The notes beneath the pieces were generated by a model. It worked only from the letters and a program-made list of their open reading frames with translations, was not told where the DNA came from and did not search any database. DNA of 64,000 nucleotides from JBMYZL01 sp049610385 (GTDB lineage: Bacteria > Bacteroidota > Bacteroidia > Flavobacteriales_D > Sanyastnellaceae). The DNA lies in contig JBMYZL010000007.1 of NCBI GenBank assembly GCA_049610385.1, forward strand, positions 60,146-124,145. Direction: 5' to 3'. Below, one piece after another: positions 18,307 through 27,296 of this stretch; position 1 is the first letter of the stretch; each line of letters begins with the position of its first letter. Both the position numbers and the translations under genes were made by a program.

Positions 18307-20646
18307 ATGAACCAAACCCATTATCTCATGCGCAATTCTGTACTTTTTCTTCTCTTGTTTGCCCTGTCGGCAACTGCAACTGTTGGCCATTCCCAAATTT
18401 CGCAAGGCGGAGAGCCTCTGCATTGGGGTGAAATCTCGAACCCGAGCCACATCATCGACAACTGGGAGGAAATGCCTGCATTGGATTGGGAGGAGATTAT
18501 GCAACATGACAGCGTAACCGACGGCATGAAGGATGTTCCTTGGAGATTTGGCATCGAACATCCCGTGAATTGGAATCTTGACAATGCTGGACAATGGACC
18601 TCGGAGGATGGACATCAAGTTTGGAGACTGGGGGTACATTGCCCGGAGGGCTTGTCCATCAGTTTCGACCTGTCGACATTTGACGTGCCCAAAGGCGGCG
18701 AACTGTTTGTATGGAATGGTGATCGATCTGAATTTTTGGGTGCATTCAATCACTTGAGTGTTAAAGATTGGGGTGGCTTGTCGTTGGGATTGATTCATGG
18801 CGACCGGGCTGTATTGGAGTATCGCCTCCCTGAAGGTCAAACTGAAGCAGGTGCCATCGAAATTGCCCAGGTCATCCACGGATACAGAAGTCTACTGCGG
18901 CACGCTGAAGGACTGGCCACGAGCATCGCCGATCGCGGTCCATTTGGCAATTCAGGTGCTTGCAACATCAACGTCAACTGTCCGGAAGGAACCCCCTGGG
19001 CCACTGAGAAAAAATCTGTGGCACTCATCACAAACGGTGGTTATGCCGTTTGCACTGGTGCTCTGGTCAACAACACTGCACAAGACGGCACACCTTTCTT
19101 TTTGACCGCCAACCACTGCCTCGGGAATCCGTCCACTTGGGTTTATTATTTCAACCACGAATCGAGCACCTGCAGTGGTTCCTCCGGACCCACCAACCAA
19201 TCCATCAGCGGAGGGACCCTCTTGGCCAGCAATGGTGGAAGTGACGTGGCCTTGATTGAACTCAGCGCCGCACCTCCCACGAGCTACAATGTCCAATACG
19301 CAGGTTGGGATGCATCGGGAAGTGCCCCGACTTCTGCAACCGGCATTCACCACCCCAGCGGGGATGTCAAGAAGATTTGTTTCGAAGAAGATGCCCCATA
19401 CACCAGCACGGCTGGTGGTGCTCAAGTTTGGTGGATTGGCGCTTGGGAGGCTGGAGTTACAGAGCCCGGCTCTTCCGGAAGCCCACTGTTTGATCAGAAC
19501 CATCGCATCATCGGGCAACTTTATGGAGGCGCTGCTGCGTGCAGTGGAACTTCAAACAACGGTTCCTTTGACTACTACGGTCGGTTCGATGTCAGTTGGG
19601 ATGCCGGGTCTTCATCGAACAGCCGGTTGGTGGACTGGCTCGACCCCGGAAATACGGGGACATTGGTCCTGAATGGCTGGCCCGAGGGTGCTTCGGGCGT
19701 TGATGGTTGTATGGATGAAACCGCTTGCAACTACAATGCCTATGCGACCAACGACGATGGATCGTGTGAATACAATTCATGTTTGGGCTGCACCGATGAC
19801 AATGCATGCAACTTCAATCCTGAAGCTACCGCCGATGATGGTTCTTGTGACTATTCAGGAACATCTCTGACCTTCGTTTTGACCACGGATAACTATCCCG
19901 GTGAGACCACTTGGAACCTGACGAATGATGCCGGACAAACCCTTCAGAGTGGAGGTCCTTACGCGAACCAACAAACCACTTACACCTCCTCTTTCTGCCT
20001 TGTGGATGATTGCTATACCCTCACAGTTTTCGACAGCTATGGAGACGGAATGCAATACGGCGGCGTGGTCGGTGATTATGTTTTGAGCACTGCATCAGGA
20101 GAAGTTCTGGTGGAGATGGTCGACGGCGGCAACTTTGGCTCCTCTGCGACCCATTCGTTTTGTTTGGAACCATCGCCAGAATCAGGTTGCACGGATACCG
20201 AAGCGTGTAATTACGATTCAGATGCCACCACAGACGATGGTTCTTGTGTTTATGGAAGCCTCGTGTGGTACGACTTAGATGAGGATGGTTATGGTGGACA
20301 AGGCCCCTTCAACAGTTGTGATGTCGCCTCCAACATCATTGTTGCAGATGTAGGTGGAGACTGCAATGACGCGAATTCAAACGTTCATCCTAACGCCCCA
20401 GGCACTGGAGAAGGAATCGACAACGATTGCGATGGTGAAATCACCGGAGATGAATTGAATTCTCAAGGAGATTGCCCTGAAGACTTGAATGACAACGGTG
20501 TGGTTGAAATTCAAGACATTTTGCTCCTGCTTGGCGAGTTCGGCTGCATGTCCTCATGCAACATTGGGGACATCAATGAAGACGGTTCCGTTTCAGCCTT
20601 GGATATCCTGTTGCTTCTGGCTGCTTTTGGTGACAATTGCGGTTGA
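18307..20646 (+). CDS. Secreted lysyl-endopeptidase-like serine protease (S1) with Cys-rich repeats and tandem dockerin-like C-terminus
   Basis: About 779 residues. The trypsin-fold catalytic domain spans about 210-455, with the triad in LTANHC (His about 267), GSDVALIEL (Asp about 311) and EPGSSGSP (Ser about 388). It resembles Achromobacter protease I and is preceded by a propeptide of about 180 residues. Three CxDxxACN(Y/F)...DDGSC repeats follow, with a domain of about 100 residues between the second and third. A MopE-like metal-binding motif (DEDGYGG...DCNDANSN...DNDCDGE) is next. The protein ends in two dockerin-like loops, NGVVEIQDILLLLGEFG and DGSVSALDILLLLAAFGDNCG. There is no PNP sorting domain. 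The start could also be ATG 18328, nearer the signal peptide core. It converges with the haloperoxidase-like gene 11 nt away. Confidence 0.88.
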   Translation: MNQTHYLMRNSVLFLLLFALSATATVGHSQISQGGEPLHWGEISNPSHIIDNWEEMPALDWEEIMQHDSVTDGMKDVPWRFGIEHPVNWNLDNAGQWTSEDGHQVWRLGVHCPEGLSISFDLSTFDVPKGGELFVWNGDRSEFLGAFNHLSVKDWGGLSLGLIHGDRAVLEYRLPEGQTEAGAIEIAQVIHGYRSLLRHAEGLATSIADRGPFGNSGACNINVNCPEGTPWATEKKSVALITNGGYAVCTGALVNNTAQDGTPFFLTANHCLGNPSTWVYYFNHESSTCSGSSGPTNQSISGGTLLASNGGSDVALIELSAAPPTSYNVQYAGWDASGSAPTSATGIHHPSGDVKKICFEEDAPYTSTAGGAQVWWIGAWEAGVTEPGSSGSPLFDQNHRIIGQLYGGAAACSGTSNNGSFDYYGRFDVSWDAGSSSNSRLVDWLDPGNTGTLVLNGWPEGASGVDGCMDETACNYNAYATNDDGSCEYNSCLGCTDDNACNFNPEATADDGSCDYSGTSLTFVLTTDNYPGETTWNLTNDAGQTLQSGGPYANQQTTYTSSFCLVDDCYTLTVFDSYGDGMQYGGVVGDYVLSTASGEVLVEMVDGGNFGSSATHSFCLEPSPESGCTDTEACNYDSDATTDDGSCVYGSLVWYDLDEDGYGGQGPFNSCDVASNIIVADVGGDCNDANSNVHPNAPGTGEGIDNDCDGEITGDELNSQGDCPEDLNDNGVVEIQDILLLLGEFGCMSSCNIGDINEDGSVSALDILLLLAAFGDNCG

Positions 20647-20657
20647 TCCCAGGCGGA

Positions 20658-22664
20658 TCAGCAATCATCTCCGAAACGAGACAAAAGAAGCAACAAATCG
20701 TTGGTGTTTACGGTGCCATTTTCATCCACATCCTCAGGACAGAATGTGCCTGGGTCTGTGGCTGGAGATGATTCGAGCTGATTCATGATTTGGTTCCAAG
20801 CATGCTCAGCAACCGTGATGCCCATCATTCGGCCTCGAATGTCATCCATCGGAGGGTGAATTCCGCCCCAAATTCGGCTCAATGCGCATTGGTCCGCCGC
20901 GTCCTTGTACGTTGCCCACTGCAAAGTAAATGCCACGGAAGGACCAGATTCAAAGGCCAGAAAGGTATCTGCGGGAATTTCAAAACTCCCGAGTCCACCC
21001 GGAAAATATGAGGAGCCTGTCGCAAGCGTCAGTATCTCTGCAGCCGCTCGAGAATATGTCGAATGACCGCTGACGTATCCGGCAAATGGAGGGGTAACAA
21101 AAGTGGGTCTTTGGTAGGGCCACCAACTGCAACCTGAACTCCAGCCAAAGTTCGACAGGCTTCCATTTCCGGGGTCCTCACCCAACCACATCCGGGTCTT
21201 GATGGCGCCCAACAAATTGGGGTTGTTGACCGCCAACGGATCTCCGGCTTCAATGATTTCAACCACCCCTTCCATCAAAGGGATGCCGTCCGGTTGATAT
21301 TGAGGCAGATTGGGATCGGAAGATTGGCCTAGAGACAACATGTGGCGGACTGCTGAAATGGGCCGCACAAAATCAAATGCGCCTTTCGCGCCCCATGCCG
21401 CAATCGAGGCATCGTGCATGGCACCGCCGAGAGCCATGTAAGTTCTGGCCATCCACCACTGCGGGTCCAATGGCTCGGTCCCCTTCCACATGAATGTGAA
21501 ATCTGAGTGATTGGACACTTCATTCAAAATGCCAAACCAGTGCCCCGGAGGGGTTTCTGAATCCGGGCCATCTGCCCAAAATTCAGCGAGCACACGGGTA
21601 AAGTCCCCGCGAAGCACCCATTGTGGTGCATAGGGTTCGCCGGTCATGGGATTGAGGGCATGGCCGGTCCCAAAGTCCCCTCCATCTTCGACGTTGTAGA
21701 GGTAGGCAGGATTGGAAGGGTAGGCATTCATGTTCCCCAAACTTCGAGGACTGATGTCCCACATCACACCATCTGTTGGATCGAGGTGATTTTGCCAGCG
21801 CACCACTGTCGCAAATCCAGTTTGGTAATCATAAAGGCCACTATCGTTGGCCAAATCAAATGTTCCCAACGGACCAGGGTCCAGGTAAACCGGAAATTCG
21901 CAACCGCCACGCTCATAAATGATCGGGGTTTCATATTGATCCAAGGCAAACGGCACAACTCCCCCCCAATTCGCTCCGGAAAAGGGCACCACATCTTGAA
22001 AAGTCTCATTCCCCGCTTGATCCACAAAGCTGCCGCCAAAGGCCAGCGGTTGCCAATGGTCTGGTTCATCGAGTGAGAAGTCACAAGAGCCCTCCTCTGT
22101 AACATCAAGTGGATCGTTCAGCGGAACATAGCACGGGTTGGCGTAATTGGCGATTTGATTCGCTCCATCGTTGATGAAGTGGCTATTGATGACATGGGCA
22201 TGCGCCACACCGAGCGCCACTGCAGGCAGCTCGTCGATGGCTTCGTCAAACGCCAAATTCCATGTGGTTTCGAACACCGTAGCGAGGTAGGCCTGTGTTT
22301 CCAAGAACCCCGGAGATTCGACATAACGCGTGGTCACAAACGCATGGGTGTAACCCGAAATCGCTTGATGCAACACCTCGGCACTCTCGGCATTAGCCAG
22401 CATTGAAATTTGATCAGCAGACAAGGGAGGTCCTGGCCAGTTGGCCACACTACCTTGATGGTAGACTTCCGTCATTGCAGACACCCCAAGACTCCAATGA
22501 TACAAATTTCGCGCATGGACATTTGGCCGCGCAAGATCCAAACGGATGGCCTCCAAAACCACCTCATTCCAATCCCGAATGGTCAAATTTCCCTGAGCGT
22601 CCAGAGATTCCATTGTCTCGATTCCGAAGACCGAAAACAGACAAAAAACAAACAAACGGCTCAT
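20658..22664 (-). CDS. Secreted vanadium-haloperoxidase-like (PAP2) protein with dockerin-like C-terminus
   Basis: About 668 residues and a paralogue of the gene at the left edge, without the ASPIC domain. A signal peptide (MSRLFVFCLFSVFG) is followed by the PAP2/vanadium haloperoxidase fold. All active-site motifs are present: KGAFDFVRP, YVSGHSTYSRAAA, and SRIWGGIHPPMDD. It ends in one dockerin-like loop (DVDENGTVNTNDLLLLLSRFGDDC) whose last Cys is the final residue. The start is set at 22664 and not at the ATG at 22670, because the promoter box TATCTTCA overlaps that ATG. It could be a halide-oxidising enzyme or a phosphatase. Confidence 0.87.
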   Translation of the reverse strand: MSRLFVFCLFSVFGIETMESLDAQGNLTIRDWNEVVLEAIRLDLARPNVHARNLYHWSLGVSAMTEVYHQGSVANWPGPPLSADQISMLANAESAEVLHQAISGYTHAFVTTRYVESPGFLETQAYLATVFETTWNLAFDEAIDELPAVALGVAHAHVINSHFINDGANQIANYANPCYVPLNDPLDVTEEGSCDFSLDEPDHWQPLAFGGSFVDQAGNETFQDVVPFSGANWGGVVPFALDQYETPIIYERGGCEFPVYLDPGPLGTFDLANDSGLYDYQTGFATVVRWQNHLDPTDGVMWDISPRSLGNMNAYPSNPAYLYNVEDGGDFGTGHALNPMTGEPYAPQWVLRGDFTRVLAEFWADGPDSETPPGHWFGILNEVSNHSDFTFMWKGTEPLDPQWWMARTYMALGGAMHDASIAAWGAKGAFDFVRPISAVRHMLSLGQSSDPNLPQYQPDGIPLMEGVVEIIEAGDPLAVNNPNLLGAIKTRMWLGEDPGNGSLSNFGWSSGCSWWPYQRPTFVTPPFAGYVSGHSTYSRAAAEILTLATGSSYFPGGLGSFEIPADTFLAFESGPSVAFTLQWATYKDAADQCALSRIWGGIHPPMDDIRGRMMGITVAEHAWNQIMNQLESSPATDPGTFCPEDVDENGTVNTNDLLLLLSRFGDDC

Positions 22665-22669
22665 ACCCA

Positions 22670-22677
22670 TGAAGATA
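22670..22677 (-). promoter_or_regulatory. -7 promoter box TATCTTCA
   Basis: The minus-strand TATCTTCA ends 5 nt before ATG 22664. A TTTTG lies 16 nt upstream and may be the -33 box. The box overlaps an upstream ATG and so decides the start. Confidence 0.55.
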
Positions 22678-22741
22678 CAGCATTTTCACAGGGCAAAAGT
22701 TTGAATCAGGACAACCAAAGGCAGAAATTGGTTCTCGAATG

Positions 22742-23929
22742 TCAAGATTCGCCTCCTGAATCCGAATTTTCTGCTTCTGGAAGTGATTCCACCGCGCGAA
22801 GTTTTCGGAGCATGACACGTGTTCTTGTTTGAAGAAGAGTGTCCAATTCCTGGTTGGCCTCCGTCAGCTTTTTCTGGGCTTTCTCCAGCACGCCTCCAAA
22901 TTTGCCAAACTCCTTTTTGACCGCACTCAGCACCTGCCACACCTCGCTGCTTCTGCGTTGAATGGCCAAGGTCTGAAATCCCATTTGTAAGCTGTTCAAC
23001 ATCGCTGCCAGCGTCGTCGGGCCTGTCAGCACAATTTTGTATTCCCGCTGCAACTGGGCGACCAAATCTGGCTGGCGAATGACCTCTGCATAAAGCCCCT
23101 CTACCGGCAGAAACAAAATGGCAAAATCTGTCGTGTAAGGCGGCTCCACGTATCGTTCGCGAATGTCTTTGGCAAACCGTTTGACTTGGGTGACCAAGGC
23201 CCGGGTGCAACGTTCCACCTCAGCCGGGTCAGCCATCTCATAGGCAGCTTGCAGCCGGATGTAGTCTTCCTGTGGAAATTTCGCGTCTATCGGCAAGTAC
23301 ACCGGTCGGTCAGGATCATCATCAGGACCAGGCAACCGCAGCGCAAATTCAACGTGGTTTGCGGCATGGGGTCGCGTTCGAACATTGCGTTCGTACTGTT
23401 CGGGTGCCAAAACCTGATCTAGCAATTGGCCCAACGCGATTTCGCCCAGAACCCCGCGGGTTTTGACATTGGTTAAGACTTTCTTCAAGTCCCCCACTCC
23501 ACTTGCCAAAGATTTCATTTCCCCCAACCCTTTTTGAACCGCCTCCAATCTCTCGGAAACCAACTTAAATGATTCCCCCAAACGTTCCTCAAGGGTGCGA
23601 TGTAATTTCTCATCCACAGTCAAACGGACCTTTTCCAATTTTTCTTCAGTCGCTTTGACCAAGGCCTGTTGGCCCTCAGTCATCTCCTTTCGGAAACCGG
23701 TCAAACTGTCTGCCAACTCTTTTCGATTGCCGCGCAACCCTGCACTCAATTCTTCACGACTTGCCCGGAATTCTGTGCGCAACAATTCCCGAATCACCTC
23801 TTCTACAGCCGCACGGATACGATCTTCCCCGCCTGCTTTCACTTTTTGATTCAATTCCTTCAGCTGCCACTGGGTGCGCAAGAGCAACACCAAAAACAAG
23901 ACCAAGACAAACAGAAACAAATACTCCAT
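22742..23929 (-). CDS. rmuC: DNA recombination protein RmuC
   Basis: 395 residues with the family layout. One N-terminal membrane helix (FLFVLVLFLVLLL) is followed by a long charged coiled coil (about 25-145). The conserved RmuC nuclease-fold domain has RGVLGEIALGQLLDQVLAPEQYE, PIDAKFPQEDY and FLPVEGLYAEV. RmuC limits inversions and rearrangements at short repeats in E. coli, by an unclear mechanism. It is a single gene, divergent from the membrane protein of the molybdenum operon. The start lies 5 nt after a TAACTTCC box. Confidence 0.95.
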   Translation of the reverse strand: MEYLFLFVLVLFLVLLLRTQWQLKELNQKVKAGGEDRIRAAVEEVIRELLRTEFRASREELSAGLRGNRKELADSLTGFRKEMTEGQQALVKATEEKLEKVRLTVDEKLHRTLEERLGESFKLVSERLEAVQKGLGEMKSLASGVGDLKKVLTNVKTRGVLGEIALGQLLDQVLAPEQYERNVRTRPHAANHVEFALRLPGPDDDPDRPVYLPIDAKFPQEDYIRLQAAYEMADPAEVERCTRALVTQVKRFAKDIRERYVEPPYTTDFAILFLPVEGLYAEVIRQPDLVAQLQREYKIVLTGPTTLAAMLNSLQMGFQTLAIQRRSSEVWQVLSAVKKEFGKFGGVLEKAQKKLTEANQELDTLLQTRTRVMLRKLRAVESLPEAENSDSGGES

Positions 23930-23934
23930 TCAGC

Positions 23935-23986
23935 GGAAGTTACAATGCACAAATGGAAGCCGGCCGTTGAATTTGAGTTAGATTTC
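23935..23986. promoter_or_regulatory. Divergent leaderless promoters for rmuC and the molybdenum operon
   Basis: Minus strand: TAACTTCC at 23935-23942, 5 nt before the rmuC ATG. Plus strand: TAGATTTC at 23979-23986, 4 nt before ATG 23991. Both fit the TAnnTT(T/C) box seen elsewhere in the window. Confidence 0.5.
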
Positions 23987-23990
23987 GGGC

Positions 23991-25022
23991 ATGTCACGCC
24001 TGCGCCCGAAGTCCATGCCCCCCTCTTTGCTTGGGCTTGCTGGAATCTGGGCGTTTGTGGAGTCAGGACTCGGTGGGGCGATGCACGCGCTCAAACTGCC
24101 ATTCACCGGCATTTGGGTTGGCGGAACCGCTGTGGCTGTCCTGATTGTGATGGCAGGCGTTTTGCGGGGACGCTACGAGGCCTGGGGGCATGCCCAAAGG
24201 GTTCCGCGCCACACCATCGCCGGCACCTTGCTGCGGGCAACGATGGTGGTCATGGCTGTCAAACTGATGGCATCGCCACATTCTCCGCCCACCGCATATC
24301 TCGCTGTGGGATTTCAGGGTGTATCTGCTGCATTCTTGCTTTCTTGGTTTCGCCCTTTTCGGCTGGGAGCCATCCTCTTTGCAGCATTGTCCATGTTCGA
24401 ATCTGCGATTCAAAAGCTCTTGATAATGACCCTTCTATATGGTAAGGCTTGGATCGACGCCTTGGAATCTATGACGTTGGTGGCCAATCAGCATTTGGGG
24501 ACGGAAGGAGGTGGTTTGGGTCTGCTTTGGGTCTATTTGGGACTCTACCTCACCTGGGGATTGGTGTTGGGCATCTGGGCTTCGGGATGGTCAAGCCGCC
24601 CCCCTGCATTGCACCAATTGCTTCTTCGAGACTGGGCGCATGCCCAAAGTCACCCCCTCACCCAAGTCTCATCGCCATCCACATGGAAACGCCCTGTGGC
24701 ATTTGCAATCATCCTGTTGAGCATCCTCACCGGATTGTCATGGGGCGGGGCATCGGCAGACACATTGCTGTGGGTCGCCTTCAGAAGTTTGCTGGCAACC
24801 GGACTGATGCTGATGGCCATGGGCCCTGTGCGCGTGTGGCTGAAGCGAAAACTCTCAAAAACGACTCAACATCCAGAATCGAAAGACATTTTGAACAAAC
24901 TGTCAAGTCAAGGCGACAAATTTCAATTTTGTTGGGCTTTTTCGGGAAGGCACCATGTTCACTGGCAACGTCCGTTTCGCACCCTCGAATACTTCATTCA
25001 TTTGGATTTGATGAACCGATGA
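23991..25022 (+). CDS. Polytopic membrane protein, first gene of molybdenum-enzyme operon
   Basis: 343 residues, not confidently assigned to a family. About seven to eight hydrophobic segments are visible, for example GIWVGGTAVAVLIVMAGVL, YLAVGFQGVSAAFLLSWF, LLWVYLGLYLTWGLVLGIWA and PVAFAIILLSILTGLSWG. Its SPHSPPTAYLAV.FQG stretch is loosely reminiscent of small-molecule S-component transporters, but that is only an impression. It overlaps the NTPase-MobA-FdhD gene by the 4-nt ATGA, so the two are translationally coupled. A role in uptake or membrane placement of a cofactor or its substrate is an inference from this coupling. The last 45 residues are soluble. Confidence 0.75.
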   Translation: MSRLRPKSMPPSLLGLAGIWAFVESGLGGAMHALKLPFTGIWVGGTAVAVLIVMAGVLRGRYEAWGHAQRVPRHTIAGTLLRATMVVMAVKLMASPHSPPTAYLAVGFQGVSAAFLLSWFRPFRLGAILFAALSMFESAIQKLLIMTLLYGKAWIDALESMTLVANQHLGTEGGGLGLLWVYLGLYLTWGLVLGIWASGWSSRPPALHQLLLRDWAHAQSHPLTQVSSPSTWKRPVAFAIILLSILTGLSWGGASADTLLWVAFRSLLATGLMLMAMGPVRVWLKRKLSKTTQHPESKDILNKLSSQGDKFQFCWAFSGRHHVHWQRPFRTLEYFIHLDLMNR

Positions 25023-26905
25023 AGCCTGTCCTTTACATCCTCTCCGTACCCGTCCAAGTGGGCAAGACCACTCGCCTCGCCGAATGGGTCCATGGGCAAA
25101 CCACCCGTGGGCAACACATCGGTGGATTCCTGATGCCGGACGATGAAACGGGACGCCGTTCCCTTCTGTGCTTGGGAACAGATCGCCAAGCCATTCCCAT
25201 GGAGGATCCGGAATCGGGTGATGTCGTCATCGGTCGGTTCAAATTTCAGTCTACAGCATTTGCCCAAGGGCTCCGTGCCTTGCAGACAGCTTTGTCCACA
25301 GGATGCGATTGGATTGTAGTTGACGAATTGGGGCCTTTGGAAGTACGCCGTGGTCAAGGTTTTGAGCCTGGATTTCGCAATTGGCTGTCCCAATGGAAAT
25401 CTCACCCCAAACCACCCAAATTGCTCTTGGTGATTCGCGATTTTTTGTTGCAGGAAGCCATGGATTGCTATGACCTCAGCGACGCCCAAATCAATCAAGG
25501 CCCATGGTTTCCTGATCATTTGCCGGAGATTCGAGGCCTCCTGTTGGCTGGAGGAAAGAGCAAACGCATGGGATCAGACAAAGCCAAACTCCCACATCCC
25601 TCAGGTGGAACATGGTTTTCGCACAGCATGTCGCAATTGGGCACATATGTTCCCGAGACTGTGGTCAGTGGCCTCTCCTCTGGGGGCGTTCCGGACGCCA
25701 CCCACTGGGCTGGTCATGGTCCCCTTTCCGGTCTTTTGACTGTCCATGAGATGTACCCTGAGACCAGTTTGCTGGTTCGGGGAGTGGACTATCCAAACTT
25801 GTCAGATTTGGCCCTGTCCAAACTCCAGGCCGCTTATCTTCTCACGGGACGAACTGTGTGCTTTCGGCAGCATGGTCACCTCGAGCCCTTGGTGGCCCTT
25901 TACAGTCCATCAGATTTGGTTTCCATGAAAGAAACCTTCATGGAAACAGGAGAAGATTCGATGCAGAGAATGCTCCAACAGCTCGACCCCATCGTTCTGC
26001 CTGTTCATCCCAAGGAAAACCTTGGATTGGAAAATCACAACCGGCCCACCGACTGGTCACAGGATGTGGCCATGCAATCCGTTCAGCGAATTCAGCACGG
26101 CCTCTCCGATGAAGAAATTGAGGACTGCGTTGTGGTCGAAGAGCCACTGGAAATCAGGCTGCTATGGCACCATGGGAAGGAGCCACAGAATCAGCCTTTG
26201 AGCATCACCATGCGCACCCCTGGAAGAGATGCCGAACTGGTCATCGGTTTTTTGGTGAGTGAAGGAATGGTCCAATCGATCAACGACATTGTTCGTCTTG
26301 AATCATTGGGAGCCATCGTTGCTGAAAATGGGGTTGCCGGGGCGGGGATTCTATGCGCCTTGCGTGATGACTGTCAACCCAAAACGGTGGACCTCAACCG
26401 AAATTTTTACATGACTTCAAGCTGTGGAGTCTGTGGGAAATCATCCATCGATGCCATTGCCCAAACGTGCAAAGTTCCACCGGCCCGTGCGCGCTGGAAA
26501 AGGGACTGGCTTCACAACTTGCCAAATTGGCTGCGGGCGCAACAACCAGCCTTTGCCTCCACTGGTGGAATCCATGCAGCGGCTTGGTTCACTCCCCATT
26601 CAGGTCTAGTTCAGGTGTGTGAAGATGTCGGTCGTCACAATGCCATGGACAAATTGGTGGGTTGGGCTGCCATGGAGGATCAACTGCCAATGGCAGACAA
26701 TGGTGTTTTGCTCGTCAGTGGACGGGCCAGTTTCGAGTTGGTATCCAAAGCCGCCATGGCCGGTGTAGGAACGCTGGCAGCAGTGGGGGCACCATCCAGT
26801 TTGGCTTGTTCATTGGCTGAAGAAGTAGGCATGACCCTTATTGGGTTTCTTCGAAAAGATCGAATGAATGTCTATAGCCACCCAATTCGCATCGAATCCC
26901 CTTAA
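25019..26905 (+). CDS. Triple fusion: THEP1-like NTPase, MobA guanylyltransferase, FdhD sulfurtransferase
   Basis: 628 residues with three domains. Residues 1-170 form a P-loop domain like THEP1-type nucleoside triphosphatases: VPVQVGKTTRL Walker A (first Gly of GxxxxGKT replaced by Val) and VVDELGPLEV as Walker B. Residues 171 to about 345 are MobA-like: LLLAGGKSKRMGSDKAKL binds GTP, and VRGVDYPN replaces the usual CDMP motif. MobA attaches GMP to molybdopterin. Residues about 350-628 are FdhD: SSCGVCGK holds the sulfur-carrier cysteines, and CEDVGRHNAMDK and SGRASFELVSKAA are FdhD motifs. FdhD sulfurates the molybdenum of formate dehydrogenases. The start at 25019 forms an ATGA overlap with the membrane-protein gene; the frame is open further upstream but is not coding there. 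Context: immediately upstream of a YdeP/FdhF-type oxidoreductase. Confidence 0.88.
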   Translation: MKPVLYILSVPVQVGKTTRLAEWVHGQTTRGQHIGGFLMPDDETGRRSLLCLGTDRQAIPMEDPESGDVVIGRFKFQSTAFAQGLRALQTALSTGCDWIVVDELGPLEVRRGQGFEPGFRNWLSQWKSHPKPPKLLLVIRDFLLQEAMDCYDLSDAQINQGPWFPDHLPEIRGLLLAGGKSKRMGSDKAKLPHPSGGTWFSHSMSQLGTYVPETVVSGLSSGGVPDATHWAGHGPLSGLLTVHEMYPETSLLVRGVDYPNLSDLALSKLQAAYLLTGRTVCFRQHGHLEPLVALYSPSDLVSMKETFMETGEDSMQRMLQQLDPIVLPVHPKENLGLENHNRPTDWSQDVAMQSVQRIQHGLSDEEIEDCVVVEEPLEIRLLWHHGKEPQNQPLSITMRTPGRDAELVIGFLVSEGMVQSINDIVRLESLGAIVAENGVAGAGILCALRDDCQPKTVDLNRNFYMTSSCGVCGKSSIDAIAQTCKVPPARARWKRDWLHNLPNWLRAQQPAFASTGGIHAAAWFTPHSGLVQVCEDVGRHNAMDKLVGWAAMEDQLPMADNGVLLVSGRASFELVSKAAMAGVGTLAAVGAPSSLACSLAEEVGMTLIGFLRKDRMNVYSHPIRIESP

Positions 26906-26915
26906 CTTTCCTCTC

Positions 26916-27296
26916 ATGAAACTTCGCATCAAAGGTGCATCGGTCCGGTTGCGATTGACCCAAACCGAGGTGAAAACATTTGAAGAGACCGGTGTTTGGT
27001 CTGATGAAACCCCTCTGCCTGGCGGACGCTTGAAGTACACGTTGTTGCGTTCGGAGTCCGATTCAGACATGTCCGCAAGTTGGGTATCTGATCCAATAGG
27101 TGCATGCCTCACAGTAGTCATTCCTGAACCCATGGCCACGGAATGGAAAGCCCCAAATGCAATCAGCATGCGGGGTTCGGTTGACGTTCCTGACGGCCCC
27201 GTCACAACCTTGTTGGTTGAAAAGGATTTTGCTTGTTTGGACAACACAGAAGAAGATCAATCCGACAATTTCCCCAACCCCAACGCCATTTGCTGA
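26916..27296 (+). CDS. Small conserved protein of the FdhD/YdeP neighbourhood
   Basis: 126 residues from ATG 26916; an upstream ATG at 26868 would overlap the fusion gene. It begins MKLRIKGASVRLRLTQTEV and ends with a VEKDFACLD...EED..DNFPNPNA motif that I recognise from short Bacteroidota proteins encoded next to molybdopterin oxidoreductases (probably the DUF7009 type). No enzymatic motif or signal peptide is seen. It lies 10 nt after the fusion gene, and its stop overlaps the next start as TGATG, so it is a coupled operon member. A role as an accessory factor for the oxidoreductase is inference. Confidence 0.7.
   Translation: MKLRIKGASVRLRLTQTEVKTFEETGVWSDETPLPGGRLKYTLLRSESDSDMSASWVSDPIGACLTVVIPEPMATEWKAPNAISMRGSVDVPDGPVTTLLVEKDFACLDNTEEDQSDNFPNPNAIC

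Noticed and set aside
24449..25018. Upstream extension of the NTPase-MobA-FdhD frame
   Set aside because: It is read through the membrane-protein gene in another frame; the ATGA overlap at 25019 marks the real start.
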